Part shown: in pieces, positions 38,058-47,530 of the stretch
Layout: every line of letters begins with the position of its first letter
Position numbering within the stretch: the stretch's first letter is position 1
Assembly: GCF_000238335.3 (NCBI RefSeq)
Contig: NZ_AHCB03000005.1
Coordinates: 124,001 to 188,000, forward strand
Reading direction: 5' to 3'
From: Pseudoalteromonas marina
Lineage (GTDB): Bacteria; Pseudomonadota; Gammaproteobacteria; Enterobacterales; Alteromonadaceae
DNA length: 64,000 bases
The notes under the pieces: model-generated
Databases searched by the model: none
The model's input: the letters and a program-made list of their open reading frames with translations, nothing else
What the model was told of the DNA's origin: nothing
Position numbers and translations under genes: made by a program

Positions 38058-39462
38058 AACAATTTTACAATTTGCTTTAGGCCCAATTGGTGCTGCACTT
38101 CTTGGGTTTATAACCCTACCGTTTGTTGCTTGGTTTTTTACAGTTGAAGATGTCGGCCGTTTGACTATGTTGCAAGTGGTTTTAGGGTTAGCTGTATCTT
38201 TATTTAGTTTATCAATGCATCAAGCTTATGTTCGTGAATACCATGAAAAGGCTGATAAGGAAGCTTTATTAAAATTAAGTATTCTTCCAGGTTTAGCCCT
38301 AATTACTATTGTTGCATTGATAGCCTTATTACAGCCTTTCTCTATTTCTAAATTATTATTTGGGATAGATTCAAATTCGCTAACGGTATTATTATTTGTG
38401 GGATTGTTAGCTAGTTTTTTTATTAACTTTTTAGCGCATGTAATTCGTATGCAAGAACGCGGTTTAGCTTTTTCTATAACGCAGATTGCTCCTAAGTTAT
38501 TCTTACTCATATTAATAAGCTTAATAATGCTTTTTGGCTTAAAAGCTGAATTTTATACGCTTATGTTAATGAATACGTTAGCGATAGCGTTTTCATTAAT
38601 TATATTTGCTTGGTTAACAAAGGGGTCGTGGATTGCAGCTCTTACGAAGCGAATTGATACCGTATTATTAAAGGGAATGCTAACATTTAGTTTGCCGCTA
38701 GTTGCCGGAGGTATTGCTTACTGGGGGGTGAGTACCATGGACAGGTTCTTCCTTAGAAGTTTAGCCGGTTTTGAGGAACTCGGTATTTATTCGTTGTCAG
38801 CAGCTCTAGCTGGGGTTATATCGGTTGTTACATCTATTTTTTCTAGTATATGGCACCCGCTTCTTTATCGTTGGGTAAAAGAAGGCTCAGAGAAAAGTAA
38901 AATCGAGTGTGTTGTTGAGAATATGGTGTTATTTGTTGTGCTGATTTGGTCTTTATTTGGTTTATTATCCTTTATTATCCCTTTATTTTTGCCTCAGGAA
39001 TACTCCGCTATAGAGTATTTAATAGTAGCATGCATAGCTATGCCTTTATTTTACTTATTAAGCGAGGTGACAGGTGTAGGGATTGGTATAACCCGCAGAA
39101 CTAATTTTTCTATGTTAGCGTCTTTTATAGCATTTGTAGTTAATGCAACTCTAAACTATTTATTAATACCTTATTATGGGGCATCTGGAGCTGCATTAGC
39201 TTCAATTTTTGCATTTTTTATTTTTTTTACAGTAAAGACAGAATCTAGCGCGCATATATGGAAGGCTATACCAAGAGTTAAAATTTATGTATTGATGATT
39301 GGTTATGTAGCTGCTACATGCATTATGGTCATTACAAAAGCAAATGAACCGGCGCTAATGTGGATTTGGGTTTTCCTACTAATTTTGAGTTGCGCTCTAT
39401 TTTCTAAAAGATTAGCAGAAACATATTGTTATTTAAAAAACTATTTAATAAAAAGGGTTTGA
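38047..39462 (+). CDS. wzx: Oligosaccharide flippase Wzx
   Basis: 471 residues with about 12-14 hydrophobic segments spread evenly. The N-terminal block LGPIGAALLGFITLPFVAWF and the YGVSTMDRFFL-type segment before residue 240 are characteristic of MOP-family polysaccharide flippases. It moves undecaprenyl-linked repeat units across the inner membrane. The TTG start at 38047 overlaps wecE by 11 bp, and the stop codon touches the next ATG, so it sits within one tightly packed operon. Confidence 0.85.
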   Translation: MKAKTILQFALGPIGAALLGFITLPFVAWFFTVEDVGRLTMLQVVLGLAVSLFSLSMHQAYVREYHEKADKEALLKLSILPGLALITIVALIALLQPFSISKLLFGIDSNSLTVLLFVGLLASFFINFLAHVIRMQERGLAFSITQIAPKLFLLILISLIMLFGLKAEFYTLMLMNTLAIAFSLIIFAWLTKGSWIAALTKRIDTVLLKGMLTFSLPLVAGGIAYWGVSTMDRFFLRSLAGFEELGIYSLSAALAGVISVVTSIFSSIWHPLLYRWVKEGSEKSKIECVVENMVLFVVLIWSLFGLLSFIIPLFLPQEYSAIEYLIVACIAMPLFYLLSEVTGVGIGITRRTNFSMLASFIAFVVNATLNYLLIPYYGASGAALASIFAFFIFFTVKTESSAHIWKAIPRVKIYVLMIGYVAATCIMVITKANEPALMWIWVFLLILSCALFSKRLAETYCYLKNYLIKRV

Positions 39463-40725
39463 ATGTTATTTATTTATGGTGCTTTACCAGTAGGTGGTAT
39501 TGAAACGTTTTTTATGCGAATGGCTAAAGAACGTCACAGATTAGGGTTGCATACAAGCATTCTTCTTTTGTCATTACCACACGAAAGTAACTCTGAATTA
39601 TTAAACGAAATGAAAAAGTATGCAAACGTACTATTTCCTAATGATATATTTTTAAATTTAGGAAAATTCACACGCAGATTACCTTTACTCGTGCCCGTTA
39701 AAAAAAGAGCATTAGAGCGTATTTTAGAAAATGTAGATCAGATACATGCAAGCGATGGAATGCATGCACTAGTGGGGTATCGCTTATCAAATATATTAAA
39801 TAAAAATATAGTTGTTACGGTTGGTTTTTATCATTACATAAAGTTTTTGTGGGGCGGTGATAATGTTGCTTGGCATGAAAAAGTTAATCGCAAATTTATA
39901 TTTGATTTTTTACCCGAAAAATCCCTACTTTTTTTCTCGGAAGGCAATCGCCAATTATATGTAAAACATAAGCGTAAAAAATTGACCGATGCAAATACTT
40001 TTAGATTAGGAGTTATCGATAAAAAAGATATAAAAGTTTCAGGTGAAGTAAAATTACCAATAAAAATATTAGCAATAGGGCGACTAGTTGATTTTAAAAC
40101 ATATAATTTTTATATGATTAAGGTCTTAAAGAATTTAAAAACGAAAGGGTTTAATGTTCAATTTGACATTTATGGTGATGGCCCTTTAAAAGCACAAATA
40201 GCCGATGAAATAAACAAAGCTGGACTGAGTGAATCTATTCATTTGAAAGGGACATTAGACTATCTAAAGTTTGATGAAACAGTGAGTAACTATAATTTAT
40301 TCATAGGTAGTGGTACTGCTATAATCCAAGCCGCAGCATTAGGTTTGCCAAGTATTGTAGGCGTTGAAAATGTTATAGAAGCTGAAACATATGGGTATTT
40401 TAGCGATGTTAACCAATATGAATACAATCTAAAGGGATTGGATTTAGAAATGATATCGGTTGAGACAATTATTGAAGATTATATCAATATGAATACTCAG
40501 CAAAGAAAAGCCCTAATATCTAGTCATTTAGAGTGCATTGATAGTTTTACTAATGAGTCTTGTCAAAAATCAATGGATGAATTGAAATATATAACTATGC
40601 CAGCTAAAAAATTAAAATATAACCGCTGGATTTATGAATTTTCAAGAATATTAGACAGAGTTAGCATGCGTTTTAATAAAAGGCATCCTTATTTAACTCG
40701 TTTTGAAGGTTTTGAGAAAAACTAA
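39463..40725 (+). CDS. GT4-family glycosyltransferase
   Basis: 420 residues with a GT-B fold pattern. The N-terminal GALPVGGIETF loop and C-terminal KILAIGRLVDFKTYNF, FDIYGDGPLKAQI and SGTAIIQAAALGLPSIVG segments correspond to the donor site of GT4 enzymes. The usual E(x)7E second Glu region is weak. The C-terminal 90 residues (after about 330) are basic and may contact the membrane. AAAAGGG precedes the ATG. Sugar donor and linkage cannot be predicted. A 253-bp gap follows. Confidence 0.78.
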   Translation: MLFIYGALPVGGIETFFMRMAKERHRLGLHTSILLLSLPHESNSELLNEMKKYANVLFPNDIFLNLGKFTRRLPLLVPVKKRALERILENVDQIHASDGMHALVGYRLSNILNKNIVVTVGFYHYIKFLWGGDNVAWHEKVNRKFIFDFLPEKSLLFFSEGNRQLYVKHKRKKLTDANTFRLGVIDKKDIKVSGEVKLPIKILAIGRLVDFKTYNFYMIKVLKNLKTKGFNVQFDIYGDGPLKAQIADEINKAGLSESIHLKGTLDYLKFDETVSNYNLFIGSGTAIIQAAALGLPSIVGVENVIEAETYGYFSDVNQYEYNLKGLDLEMISVETIIEDYINMNTQQRKALISSHLECIDSFTNESCQKSMDELKYITMPAKKLKYNRWIYEFSRILDRVSMRFNKRHPYLTRFEGFEKN

Positions 40726-40906
40726 CTTTAACTTGATTAAATACGACATATTTAGAAGTGAAAATTATACTTAAGTATGTAATAAGTTAGGTTGTTAGAA
40801 GTGAAAAAGAATTGATACTTTCTGTAGGTATTTATTTTAAAATATTTAAGACATTTTTACGATTATAATTATTAGCTTATAAATATATAGCAGTTTTAAT
40901 AAAGTA

Positions 40907-40937
40907 TTGACACTCACTTTTTAAATTTACTCTATAT
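40907..40937 (+). promoter_or_regulatory. Candidate internal promoter in the O-antigen cluster
   Basis: TTGACA (40907-40912), an 18-bp spacer and TCTATA (40931-40936) lie 42 bp upstream of the ATP-grasp gene. This is the only gap above 250 bp inside the cluster after wzz. It marks a likely second transcription unit. Confidence 0.55.
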
Positions 40938-40978
40938 GCAATGGAAAATGGTATAAAAATTAATTAAAGGTTTTTAGT

Positions 40979-41875
40979 ATGAGTATAATTAGAAAAATCA
41001 GAAGTAATCTTTATAGTAATTCAAATTTATTACGTAGGTGTTGGTTTTACTTAAGTTTTTATAGAAGAAATGGGTATTTTTTAACAGCTTTAAACCCAAC
41101 AACATTTAATGAGAAAGTTCATATCAGAAAGAGTAACCCTTCTAACCCGCTGTTTTCTATATGTTCAGATAAGCTTGCCGTTAAAACGTGGATTACTGAA
41201 AAAGGGCTATCTGAAATTGTAATCGAAACTTACTATTCCGGTAAAATTATTACTTATGATACGTTAAAAAATATTATCCATGAAAATGGTGATGTATTAC
41301 TCAAAGCAAATCATAACTCTGGGCCCGTTTATTTATTAACAGAGTCTTGTAGTGATGAACAAATTAAATACGCTTGTGACGATGTAAATAAGCAGTTAAA
41401 AGTTGATTATGGGAAACTCAAAAATGAGCCATGGTATAGCGATATTCCTCCTTCAATATTAGTTGAAAAAAGGTTGCTACCTCACCTTGGAGAGTCAAGT
41501 TTAAGAGACTACAAGTTTCATGTTTTCAAGCAATCAGATGGCGATGCAAAAGTTATCTTACACATCGACTTTGAAAGGGATGCAGCACATCATCGTTCTT
41601 TTTTTGATGAGAACCTAAATTGGATTCCTATGACGAGTGTATATCCATCAATAATTACTCAAATCGAAAGGCCAAAAAACTTTGAGACTATGCTAGAACT
41701 TGCTAAAAGTTTAGCAAAAGATTTTAGCTATGCCCGTGTTGATTTTTATAATGTAGATGGAAAAATATATTTTGGTGAGCTTACTTTTGCTCATGAATCG
41801 GGCGATGCAGGCTTTAACTCATATGCTTACGATAAGTGGTTAGGTGATTTATGGCAGCAAGATCCAAGGATGTAA
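40979..41875 (+). CDS. TupA-like ATP-grasp protein
   Basis: 298 residues. The opening FNEKVHIRKSNPSNPLFSICSDKLAVKTWI and the later LRDYKFHVFKQSDG, YARVDFYNVDGKIYFGELTFAHESG are typical of TupA-like ATP-grasp proteins found in capsule and teichuronopeptide clusters. ATP-grasp enzymes join a carboxylate to an amine or similar group, so it may attach an amino acid or other acyl group to a sugar or glycan. AAAGG precedes the ATG, and it follows its own candidate promoter. The substrate is unknown. Confidence 0.78.
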   Translation: MSIIRKIRSNLYSNSNLLRRCWFYLSFYRRNGYFLTALNPTTFNEKVHIRKSNPSNPLFSICSDKLAVKTWITEKGLSEIVIETYYSGKIITYDTLKNIIHENGDVLLKANHNSGPVYLLTESCSDEQIKYACDDVNKQLKVDYGKLKNEPWYSDIPPSILVEKRLLPHLGESSLRDYKFHVFKQSDGDAKVILHIDFERDAAHHRSFFDENLNWIPMTSVYPSIITQIERPKNFETMLELAKSLAKDFSYARVDFYNVDGKIYFGELTFAHESGDAGFNSYAYDKWLGDLWQQDPRM

Positions 41876-41879
41876 TGCT

Positions 41880-42992
41880 TTGATAAAAAAATGCTTTGAA
41901 AAGAAAATAACGCTTTTTATCAGTTCACTCGCAGGTGGTGGTGCTGAGGGGGTGTGTGTCACTGTCGCCAGTGGTTTAGCTGAAGCCGGTTGGGATGTAA
42001 CGCTTGTAATACTTACATTGGAAAATGCTGTTTATCACACTCGATTAAGCAAAAAAGTAAATTTAGTTGTATTAGATTTACCAAATGCTCGCAGTTCTAT
42101 TTTACCTATATATAATTATTTAAAAATACATAAACCGGCTAAAGTAGTTGTTTTTAATTACGAACTCAGCCTTATATTGTTATTGATTAAGCTTTTTATG
42201 AGGGTTAATGTAAAAATTATAAGTAGGAATATAAACTCTCTTTCTGAAAATTCAAAAAGTGTTAAAAGGAGTTTTCGTACTTCTGTATTTTCTTTCTTAC
42301 TCATGAAAGTTTACAAAAAATCTGATCATATTGTTAATCAGTGTGAAGGCATGAGAACTGATTTGTTATCAGTGTTTCCAAAATTGAAAAATAAAACAAG
42401 TGTTATATATAACCCTGTAAACACAACAGTCGAAAAAGAAGCTGTTAATATAAAGCCAAGCGAAGTGTTTAAAGACGATTATATTTTATGTGTGGGTAGA
42501 CTCGAAGATCAAAAAGCATTTCATTTTGCGATTCAGGCTTTTTCTGTCGTATCGAAAAATCACCCTAGTTTAAGACTTAAAATAGTTGGTCAAGGTAGTT
42601 TAGAGCAGAAATTAAAGCAACTTGTAACAGACTTTAATTTGAGTGAAAAAGTCGATTTTGAAGGCTTTCAAAAAAACGTAATCCCTTATTACTTGCATGC
42701 TAAGGTCACACTACTAACCTCTTTGTACGAAGGCTTCCCCAATACTTTAGTTGAGTCTATTTCCTTAGGTACACCTGTCGTTGCGTTTAATTGTAAAAGT
42801 GGTCCAAGCGAAATAATAAAACAAGGTAATAATGGCTATTTGGTTGAGTATCAAAATATAAATAGCCTGCAGGATTATTTAGACAAAGCGCTTACGTCTC
42901 CTTTGAATGGCGATAACGTTTTAAAATCATCAGAGGTATATAAAGTAAAAAATATAATCCAAAGTTGGGAAGCTTTGTTAAATGAGTTCTAA
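41880..42992 (+). CDS. GT4-family glycosyltransferase
   Basis: 370 residues from the TTG at 41880, which has AAGGA nine bases upstream. An earlier in-frame start would lie inside the ATP-grasp gene. The N-terminal acceptor loop is SSLAGGGAEGVCV. The C-terminal donor domain has ILCVGRLEDQKAF, LKIVGQGSLEQKL, LTSLYEGFPNTLVESISLGTPVVAF and the E(x)7E pair typical of GT4. It builds part of the repeat unit. The gene overlaps the next one by 11 bp. Confidence 0.86.
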   Translation: MIKKCFEKKITLFISSLAGGGAEGVCVTVASGLAEAGWDVTLVILTLENAVYHTRLSKKVNLVVLDLPNARSSILPIYNYLKIHKPAKVVVFNYELSLILLLIKLFMRVNVKIISRNINSLSENSKSVKRSFRTSVFSFLLMKVYKKSDHIVNQCEGMRTDLLSVFPKLKNKTSVIYNPVNTTVEKEAVNIKPSEVFKDDYILCVGRLEDQKAFHFAIQAFSVVSKNHPSLRLKIVGQGSLEQKLKQLVTDFNLSEKVDFEGFQKNVIPYYLHAKVTLLTSLYEGFPNTLVESISLGTPVVAFNCKSGPSEIIKQGNNGYLVEYQNINSLQDYLDKALTSPLNGDNVLKSSEVYKVKNIIQSWEALLNEF

Positions 42993-43989
42993 TATCAAGA
43001 AATATAATTTTTATGATCGCTCTTTTAGGAAAAATCCAGAATCATATAAATTACTCAGTTTTTTTATAGCATTATTTTTTTGTGTATTTTTAGCAGCTTT
43101 ACCTGTAGATGGGTTGGTTGATAGAGCAAGCTATTTACTATACCCAGAAAGCTCTCCAATATTATTAGTCAAAAATATTTCATCAGGCGTGTTACCGCTA
43201 CTAGTTAATGAGCCTCTGTGGTTGGTTATTAACTCATTACTTTCGTTTGTTATTTCGCCAGAAAATATTATAAGAGCAATAATTGCATTTTCTACATTTA
43301 CTACATTTTACTTGGTTCTAAAAAACACCAATAGAAAGTATTTTTATATGGTGATGCTATTTTTATTGTTACCTTTGGTTTTAAAAAATAACTTAATTCA
43401 TTTACGACAAGGTTTTGGGGTAGCCATCTTTTTAATTGGATGGTTTAGCGCTTCAAATAAAGTAAAGTATTTTTTTTATGTCTGTGCTGCACTCATCCAC
43501 TCATCATTCATAATTATCTCATTAGGTCTTTTGGGTGTTGGCTTTTTAATGCACTTAAAGCTTTCTCACGGGATCAGAAGTATACTTTATGTATTTGTTG
43601 GGGTCGTAGTTGGAGTTATGGGGCTTTACTTAGCACAGTTTATTGGTGCGAGACAGGGAGCAGAGTATAGTAACGGAGCATCGCAAAGCGCAAGTGGATT
43701 AGGATTTATTTATTGGAGCTTTGTTTTCATGTTATTTGTTATGCAAGGCAAAGTCTTTTTAAGATACAACACACAAATAATATTCTTTCTAATTTTATAT
43801 CTTTCAACTTATTTTTTATTACCTGTTACGGCAAGAATATTTGAAAGTGTTGTATTGCTAGTGTTATTAGCTTCTCTTCGTTTTAAAGTAAAATACAAGC
43901 GTATTTTTCAATTGGTTTTCTGTTTATATTTCTTTTTGGTGTGGAGTCTACATTTGAGGCTTGAGGGTTTAGGCTGGTTTGTTAACTGA
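42982..43989 (+). CDS. EpsG-family polysaccharide polymerase (Wzy-like)
   Basis: 335 residues with about 9-10 membrane helices. The LIHLRQGFGVAIFLIGW segment and the following ALIHSSFIIIS (His after a hydrophobic helix) are the conserved features of EpsG-family proteins, which serve as repeat-unit polymerases. It is the only polymerase candidate in the first cluster and fits the Wzx/Wzz-dependent pathway. It begins inside the end of the preceding glycosyltransferase gene. Confidence 0.78.
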   Translation: MSSNIKKYNFYDRSFRKNPESYKLLSFFIALFFCVFLAALPVDGLVDRASYLLYPESSPILLVKNISSGVLPLLVNEPLWLVINSLLSFVISPENIIRAIIAFSTFTTFYLVLKNTNRKYFYMVMLFLLLPLVLKNNLIHLRQGFGVAIFLIGWFSASNKVKYFFYVCAALIHSSFIIISLGLLGVGFLMHLKLSHGIRSILYVFVGVVVGVMGLYLAQFIGARQGAEYSNGASQSASGLGFIYWSFVFMLFVMQGKVFLRYNTQIIFFLILYLSTYFLLPVTARIFESVVLLVLLASLRFKVKYKRIFQLVFCLYFFLVWSLHLRLEGLGWFVN

Positions 43990-44011
43990 TTATTGTTTAA
44001 AGGTATTTTAA

Positions 44012-45133
44012 TTGAAAGTATTACACATTATTACAGGGCTAGCTGACGGTGGTGCTGAGGCTGTTTTATATCGCTTATGTACAACCGATACAAAAAATAC
44101 CCATACGGTTATTTCATTAATGGGCTTATCAAAATATGGTCCGTTATTGCAGCAACAAGGTGTTACTACGTATTCATTAGATATGCCATTAGGACGTTTT
44201 ACATTTAGCGGCCTATTAAAGTTATATAAACTTGTTAAAAGCATTAAGCCTGATGCCGTGCAAACATGGATGTATCATGCTGACCTCATTGGTGGGCTTG
44301 TGGCTCGTTGTGCGGGTATAAAAAATATAACATGGGGGCTGCATCAATCAGACTTAACCCCTGGTGCTGCTAAAAAGTCCACAATATTAGTTGCGAAGCT
44401 ATGCGGGTATTTAAGTTACTTTATACCTAAAAAAATTATTTGTTGCGCCGACAAAGCTGCAGAGGCCAATAAAGGAATTGGCTATTGTGAAGCAAAACTT
44501 AATGTGGTTTACAATGGTTATGATCTTAATGCTTTTAAAGCGGACAATAGTGCTAAAGAACTAATAAAAAAAGAGTTTAGTATTTCAAATAGCACTGTTT
44601 TTATAGGAATGGTGAGTCGTTTTCATCCGTTTAAAGATCACGAAAATTTAATAAAAGCTTTAGGTATAGTAAAGCAACAAAAAATTAATTTTTCATGTTT
44701 ATTAGTTGGTTTAGATATGTGTGACAGTAACCAGCAACTAATGGTGTGGTTACAACAAAATAACGTACTCGACAATATTATTTTGGCAGGCAAAAGAAGT
44801 GATATACCACACATAATGAACGGGCTTGATATACACCTTTTATCAAGTTCCAGCGAAGCATTCCCAAATGTATTAAATGAGGCTATGGCGTGTGGTACTC
44901 CATGCGTAACCACAGAAGTTGGAGATGCTGTACATATTGTTGGTGACACTGGATGGGTGGCTAAACCGCAAAACCCTCAAGATTTAGCGAGTAAAATAGT
45001 TGAAGCTATAAATATTAAAGCCCATTCAAAAGATGCCTGGGAAACAAGGCAGCTTAAAGCGCGAGAGCGAATAGAAAATAACTTCAAGATAGAAACCATG
45101 GTAAGTAAATATAATGAGATCTGGAACTCTTAA
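44012..45133 (+). CDS. GT4-family glycosyltransferase
   Basis: 373 residues from a TTG start with AAAGG upstream. N-terminal HIITGLADGGAEAVLYRL and C-terminal GMVSRFHPFKDHENLIKAL, LLSSSSEAFPNVLNEAMACGTPCVTT define a GT-B enzyme of family GT4 with the E(x)7E motif. It lies 22 bp after the polymerase gene. Its specific linkage is unknown. Confidence 0.88.
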   Translation: MKVLHIITGLADGGAEAVLYRLCTTDTKNTHTVISLMGLSKYGPLLQQQGVTTYSLDMPLGRFTFSGLLKLYKLVKSIKPDAVQTWMYHADLIGGLVARCAGIKNITWGLHQSDLTPGAAKKSTILVAKLCGYLSYFIPKKIICCADKAAEANKGIGYCEAKLNVVYNGYDLNAFKADNSAKELIKKEFSISNSTVFIGMVSRFHPFKDHENLIKALGIVKQQKINFSCLLVGLDMCDSNQQLMVWLQQNNVLDNIILAGKRSDIPHIMNGLDIHLLSSSSEAFPNVLNEAMACGTPCVTTEVGDAVHIVGDTGWVAKPQNPQDLASKIVEAINIKAHSKDAWETRQLKARERIENNFKIETMVSKYNEIWNS

Positions 45134-45138
45134 GCCTT

Positions 45139-46278
45139 ATGAAAAAAAAGACATTATTTATAGTCACGACTGTACCTGAAACTCTAGACACTATTTTAAA
45201 AAATCAGCCTAAATTTTTAAATAATACATTTGATGTATCTGTCGTAAGCTCTCCTGCAGCGGCTTTAGAGCGAGTAGCTAAGAATGAGAGGGTTTCAGTA
45301 CATCCAGTGCTTATGAGCCGAGGAATAAATGTATTTAGAGACTTTATTTCACTATTTTTTATGATCAAATTATTTTTAATTCACAAACCAGACATAGTGC
45401 ATTCGTATACCCCAAAAGCTGGATTGATCGCCATGCTAGCTGCAAGACTATGTTTTGTAAAAATTAAAATACATACGTTTACCGGTCTTATTTTCCCGAC
45501 TCAAACGGGTTTTAAAAAAAGCTTATTAATTTTTATAGATAGAATTATATGTAAATCAGCTACTCACATAGTACCAGAAGGAGAAGGAGTTAAGCGCGAT
45601 CTATTAAGTTATAAAATCACATCAAAACAGCTGAAATTAATTGGCAATGGCAATATAGCAGGCATTGATATTGAATATTTTAATAAAAATAACAATAGCA
45701 TCAATACTAATCTAAAAAGTGAATTATCTATTCCCCTTGAACACTTTGTTTTTACATTTGTAGGGCGCTTAAATATAGATAAAGGATTAAAAGAGCTTGT
45801 TAACGCTTTTTTATTGCAAACAGAAAAAAATCACTTACTACTAGTTGGTGACATTGATGATACAGCACCTATACAGCCTGATATTATGGCTATAATTAAA
45901 AACCATTCAAGAATTCATATGCTAGGGTTTCATTCAGATATTCGCCCGGCACTTATAGCTAGTGATGTATTGGTTCTTTCAAGCTATCGAGAAGGCTTTC
46001 CTAATGTCGTATTACAAGCCGGTGCAATGTCATTGCCAGTTATTGCAACAGATATTAATGGTTGTAATGAGATAATAACTCCTGGTTTTAATGGGTGGTT
46101 AGTTGAGCCTAGAAATGAAGATAGCTTAGCTAAAGCAATGCAAAATGCTATTAATACCTCTACACCTTCATTAAGTCTGATGGCTTGTAATGCAAGAACA
46201 AGAATTGTTGAAAGATTCGAAAGAAATACCTATTTAAAAACGCTAGAAAACTTTTATGTACAGTTGGTTAAATCATGA
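45139..46278 (+). CDS. GT4-family glycosyltransferase
   Basis: 379 residues. [19 protein letters not shown] and [13 protein letters not shown] resemble enzymes acting early in repeat-unit assembly, next to a PglC-type transferase, such as PglA-like glycosyltransferases. The C-terminal half has [15 protein letters not shown] and [25 protein letters not shown]. It overlaps the following sugar transferase gene by 4 bp, supporting successive action: it may add the second sugar. This order is inferred from context. Confidence 0.85.
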   Translation: MKKKTLFIVTTVPETLDTILKNQPKFLNNTFDVSVVSSPAAALERVAKNERVSVHPVLMSRGINVFRDFISLFFMIKLFLIHKPDIVHSYTPKAGLIAMLAARLCFVKIKIHTFTGLIFPTQTGFKKSLLIFIDRIICKSATHIVPEGEGVKRDLLSYKITSKQLKLIGNGNIAGIDIEYFNKNNNSINTNLKSELSIPLEHFVFTFVGRLNIDKGLKELVNAFLLQTEKNHLLLVGDIDDTAPIQPDIMAIIKNHSRIHMLGFHSDIRPALIASDVLVLSSYREGFPNVVLQAGAMSLPVIATDINGCNEIITPGFNGWLVEPRNEDSLAKAMQNAINTSTPSLSLMACNARTRIVERFERNTYLKTLENFYVQLVKS

Positions 46279-46871
46279 AGCGCTTATTTGATTTTATAGT
46301 GGCATTGAGTGCCTTTGTTATGTTGCTACCTATTATCATTATTGTAGGTATATTAATTCGCACTAAATTGGGCTCACCCATTTTATTTACACAAGACCGC
46401 CCTGGTTTAAACGGTAAAGTATTTAAAATGATGAAGTTTAGAACCATGCTTGATGGTAAAGATAAGCATGGTAACTTATTACCAGATGATGAGCGGATGA
46501 CACCGTTTGGTGCTTTTTTACGTTCGACTAGTTTAGATGAACTCCCCGGTTTATTTAATGTATTAAAAGGCGACATGAGCTTAGTAGGGCCAAGGCCTCT
46601 ACTCGTGCAATACTTACCGCTATATAGTAACGAGCAAGCACGCCGACACAATGTTCGCCCAGGTATTACTGGTTGGGCACAAGTAAATGGGCGCAATGCA
46701 ATTAGCTGGGATGAAAAGTTCAAGCTTGATGTTTGGTACGTAGACAACCAAAGTTTTTGGTTAGATATTAAAATATTACTGTTAACGGTAAAAAAAGTAT
46801 TTGTGCGTGAAGGAATAAGTGCTGATGGGCACGTAACTATTGAACCTTTTAAAGGTTCTAGTAATGACTAA
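46275..46871 (+). CDS. PglC-type phosphoglycosyl transferase
   Basis: 198 residues, the minimal monotopic PGT form. A membrane-entering hairpin at residues 8-30 is followed by [26 protein letters not shown], the catalytic Asp-Glu pair in [25 protein letters not shown], and [12 protein letters not shown]. It transfers a sugar phosphate to undecaprenyl phosphate and starts the repeat unit. Next to PglD/PglE/PglF-like genes, the sugar is probably diacetylbacillosamine. Neighbouring genes overlap at both ends. Confidence 0.9.
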   Translation: MKRLFDFIVALSAFVMLLPIIIIVGILIRTKLGSPILFTQDRPGLNGKVFKMMKFRTMLDGKDKHGNLLPDDERMTPFGAFLRSTSLDELPGLFNVLKGDMSLVGPRPLLVQYLPLYSNEQARRHNVRPGITGWAQVNGRNAISWDEKFKLDVWYVDNQSFWLDIKILLLTVKKVFVREGISADGHVTIEPFKGSSND

Positions 46872-47514
46872 GGCAACGGTTAAAACGCTGGCCATTTTAG
46901 GTGCTAGCGGCCACGGTAAAGTAATAGCTGATATTGCGGAGCAACTAGGCTTTAGTGTTAGTTTTTATGATGATGCATTTCCTGATAAAAAAAACATAGA
47001 GCATTGGCCTGTTATAGGTACATTTTCAGACCTGCTTAATGTACCAAATAACCAGGTAAGCGTGGCTGTTGCTATAGGCCACAACATTACCCGAAAAGTA
47101 AAAATAGAAACGTTAGACCAAAAAGGCTACATGCTTCCTGTGCTCATTCATCCAACTGCAGTTATAAGTAAATATGCTCAAATAGACTCAGGTTCTGTTA
47201 TAGCAGCTAATGCTGTTATTAACACTTTTGCAGAGGTAGGCCGTGGCTGTATAATTAATACTTCAGCTATAATTGAGCATGATTGCAGAATAGGCGACTT
47301 CACGCATATTTGCCCAGGCACATCCTTAGCCGGAGGAGTTAGCGTTGGTCGAGCTAGTTGGGTAGGTATTGGCAGTAAAGTAAAACAACTCATTCATATT
47401 GGTGATAATACATTAATTGGTGCAGGTAGTTTGGTCGTTAAGGATATATCATCTGATGTAACTGCTTATGGGTCCCCCTGCGTTAAAGTTTCAGAAAACA
47501 GTCAAGCCTTTTAA
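46864..47514 (+). CDS. PglD/NeuD-family sugar N-acetyltransferase
   Basis: 216 residues from the ATG at 46864, which overlaps the PglC-type gene by 8 bp and has AAAGG upstream. An ATG at 46840 would give a longer form. The N-terminal Rossmann-like part [20 protein letters not shown] binds the sugar nucleotide. The C-terminal half is a left-handed beta helix ([43 protein letters not shown]) with the catalytic His in IEHDCRIG. PglD acetylates the C4 amino group of UDP-4-amino sugar. Confidence 0.87.
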   Translation: MTKATVKTLAILGASGHGKVIADIAEQLGFSVSFYDDAFPDKKNIEHWPVIGTFSDLLNVPNNQVSVAVAIGHNITRKVKIETLDQKGYMLPVLIHPTAVISKYAQIDSGSVIAANAVINTFAEVGRGCIINTSAIIEHDCRIGDFTHICPGTSLAGGVSVGRASWVGIGSKVKQLIHIGDNTLIGAGSLVVKDISSDVTAYGSPCVKVSENSQAF

Positions 47515-47530
47515 ATTTTATAGGAATTCA

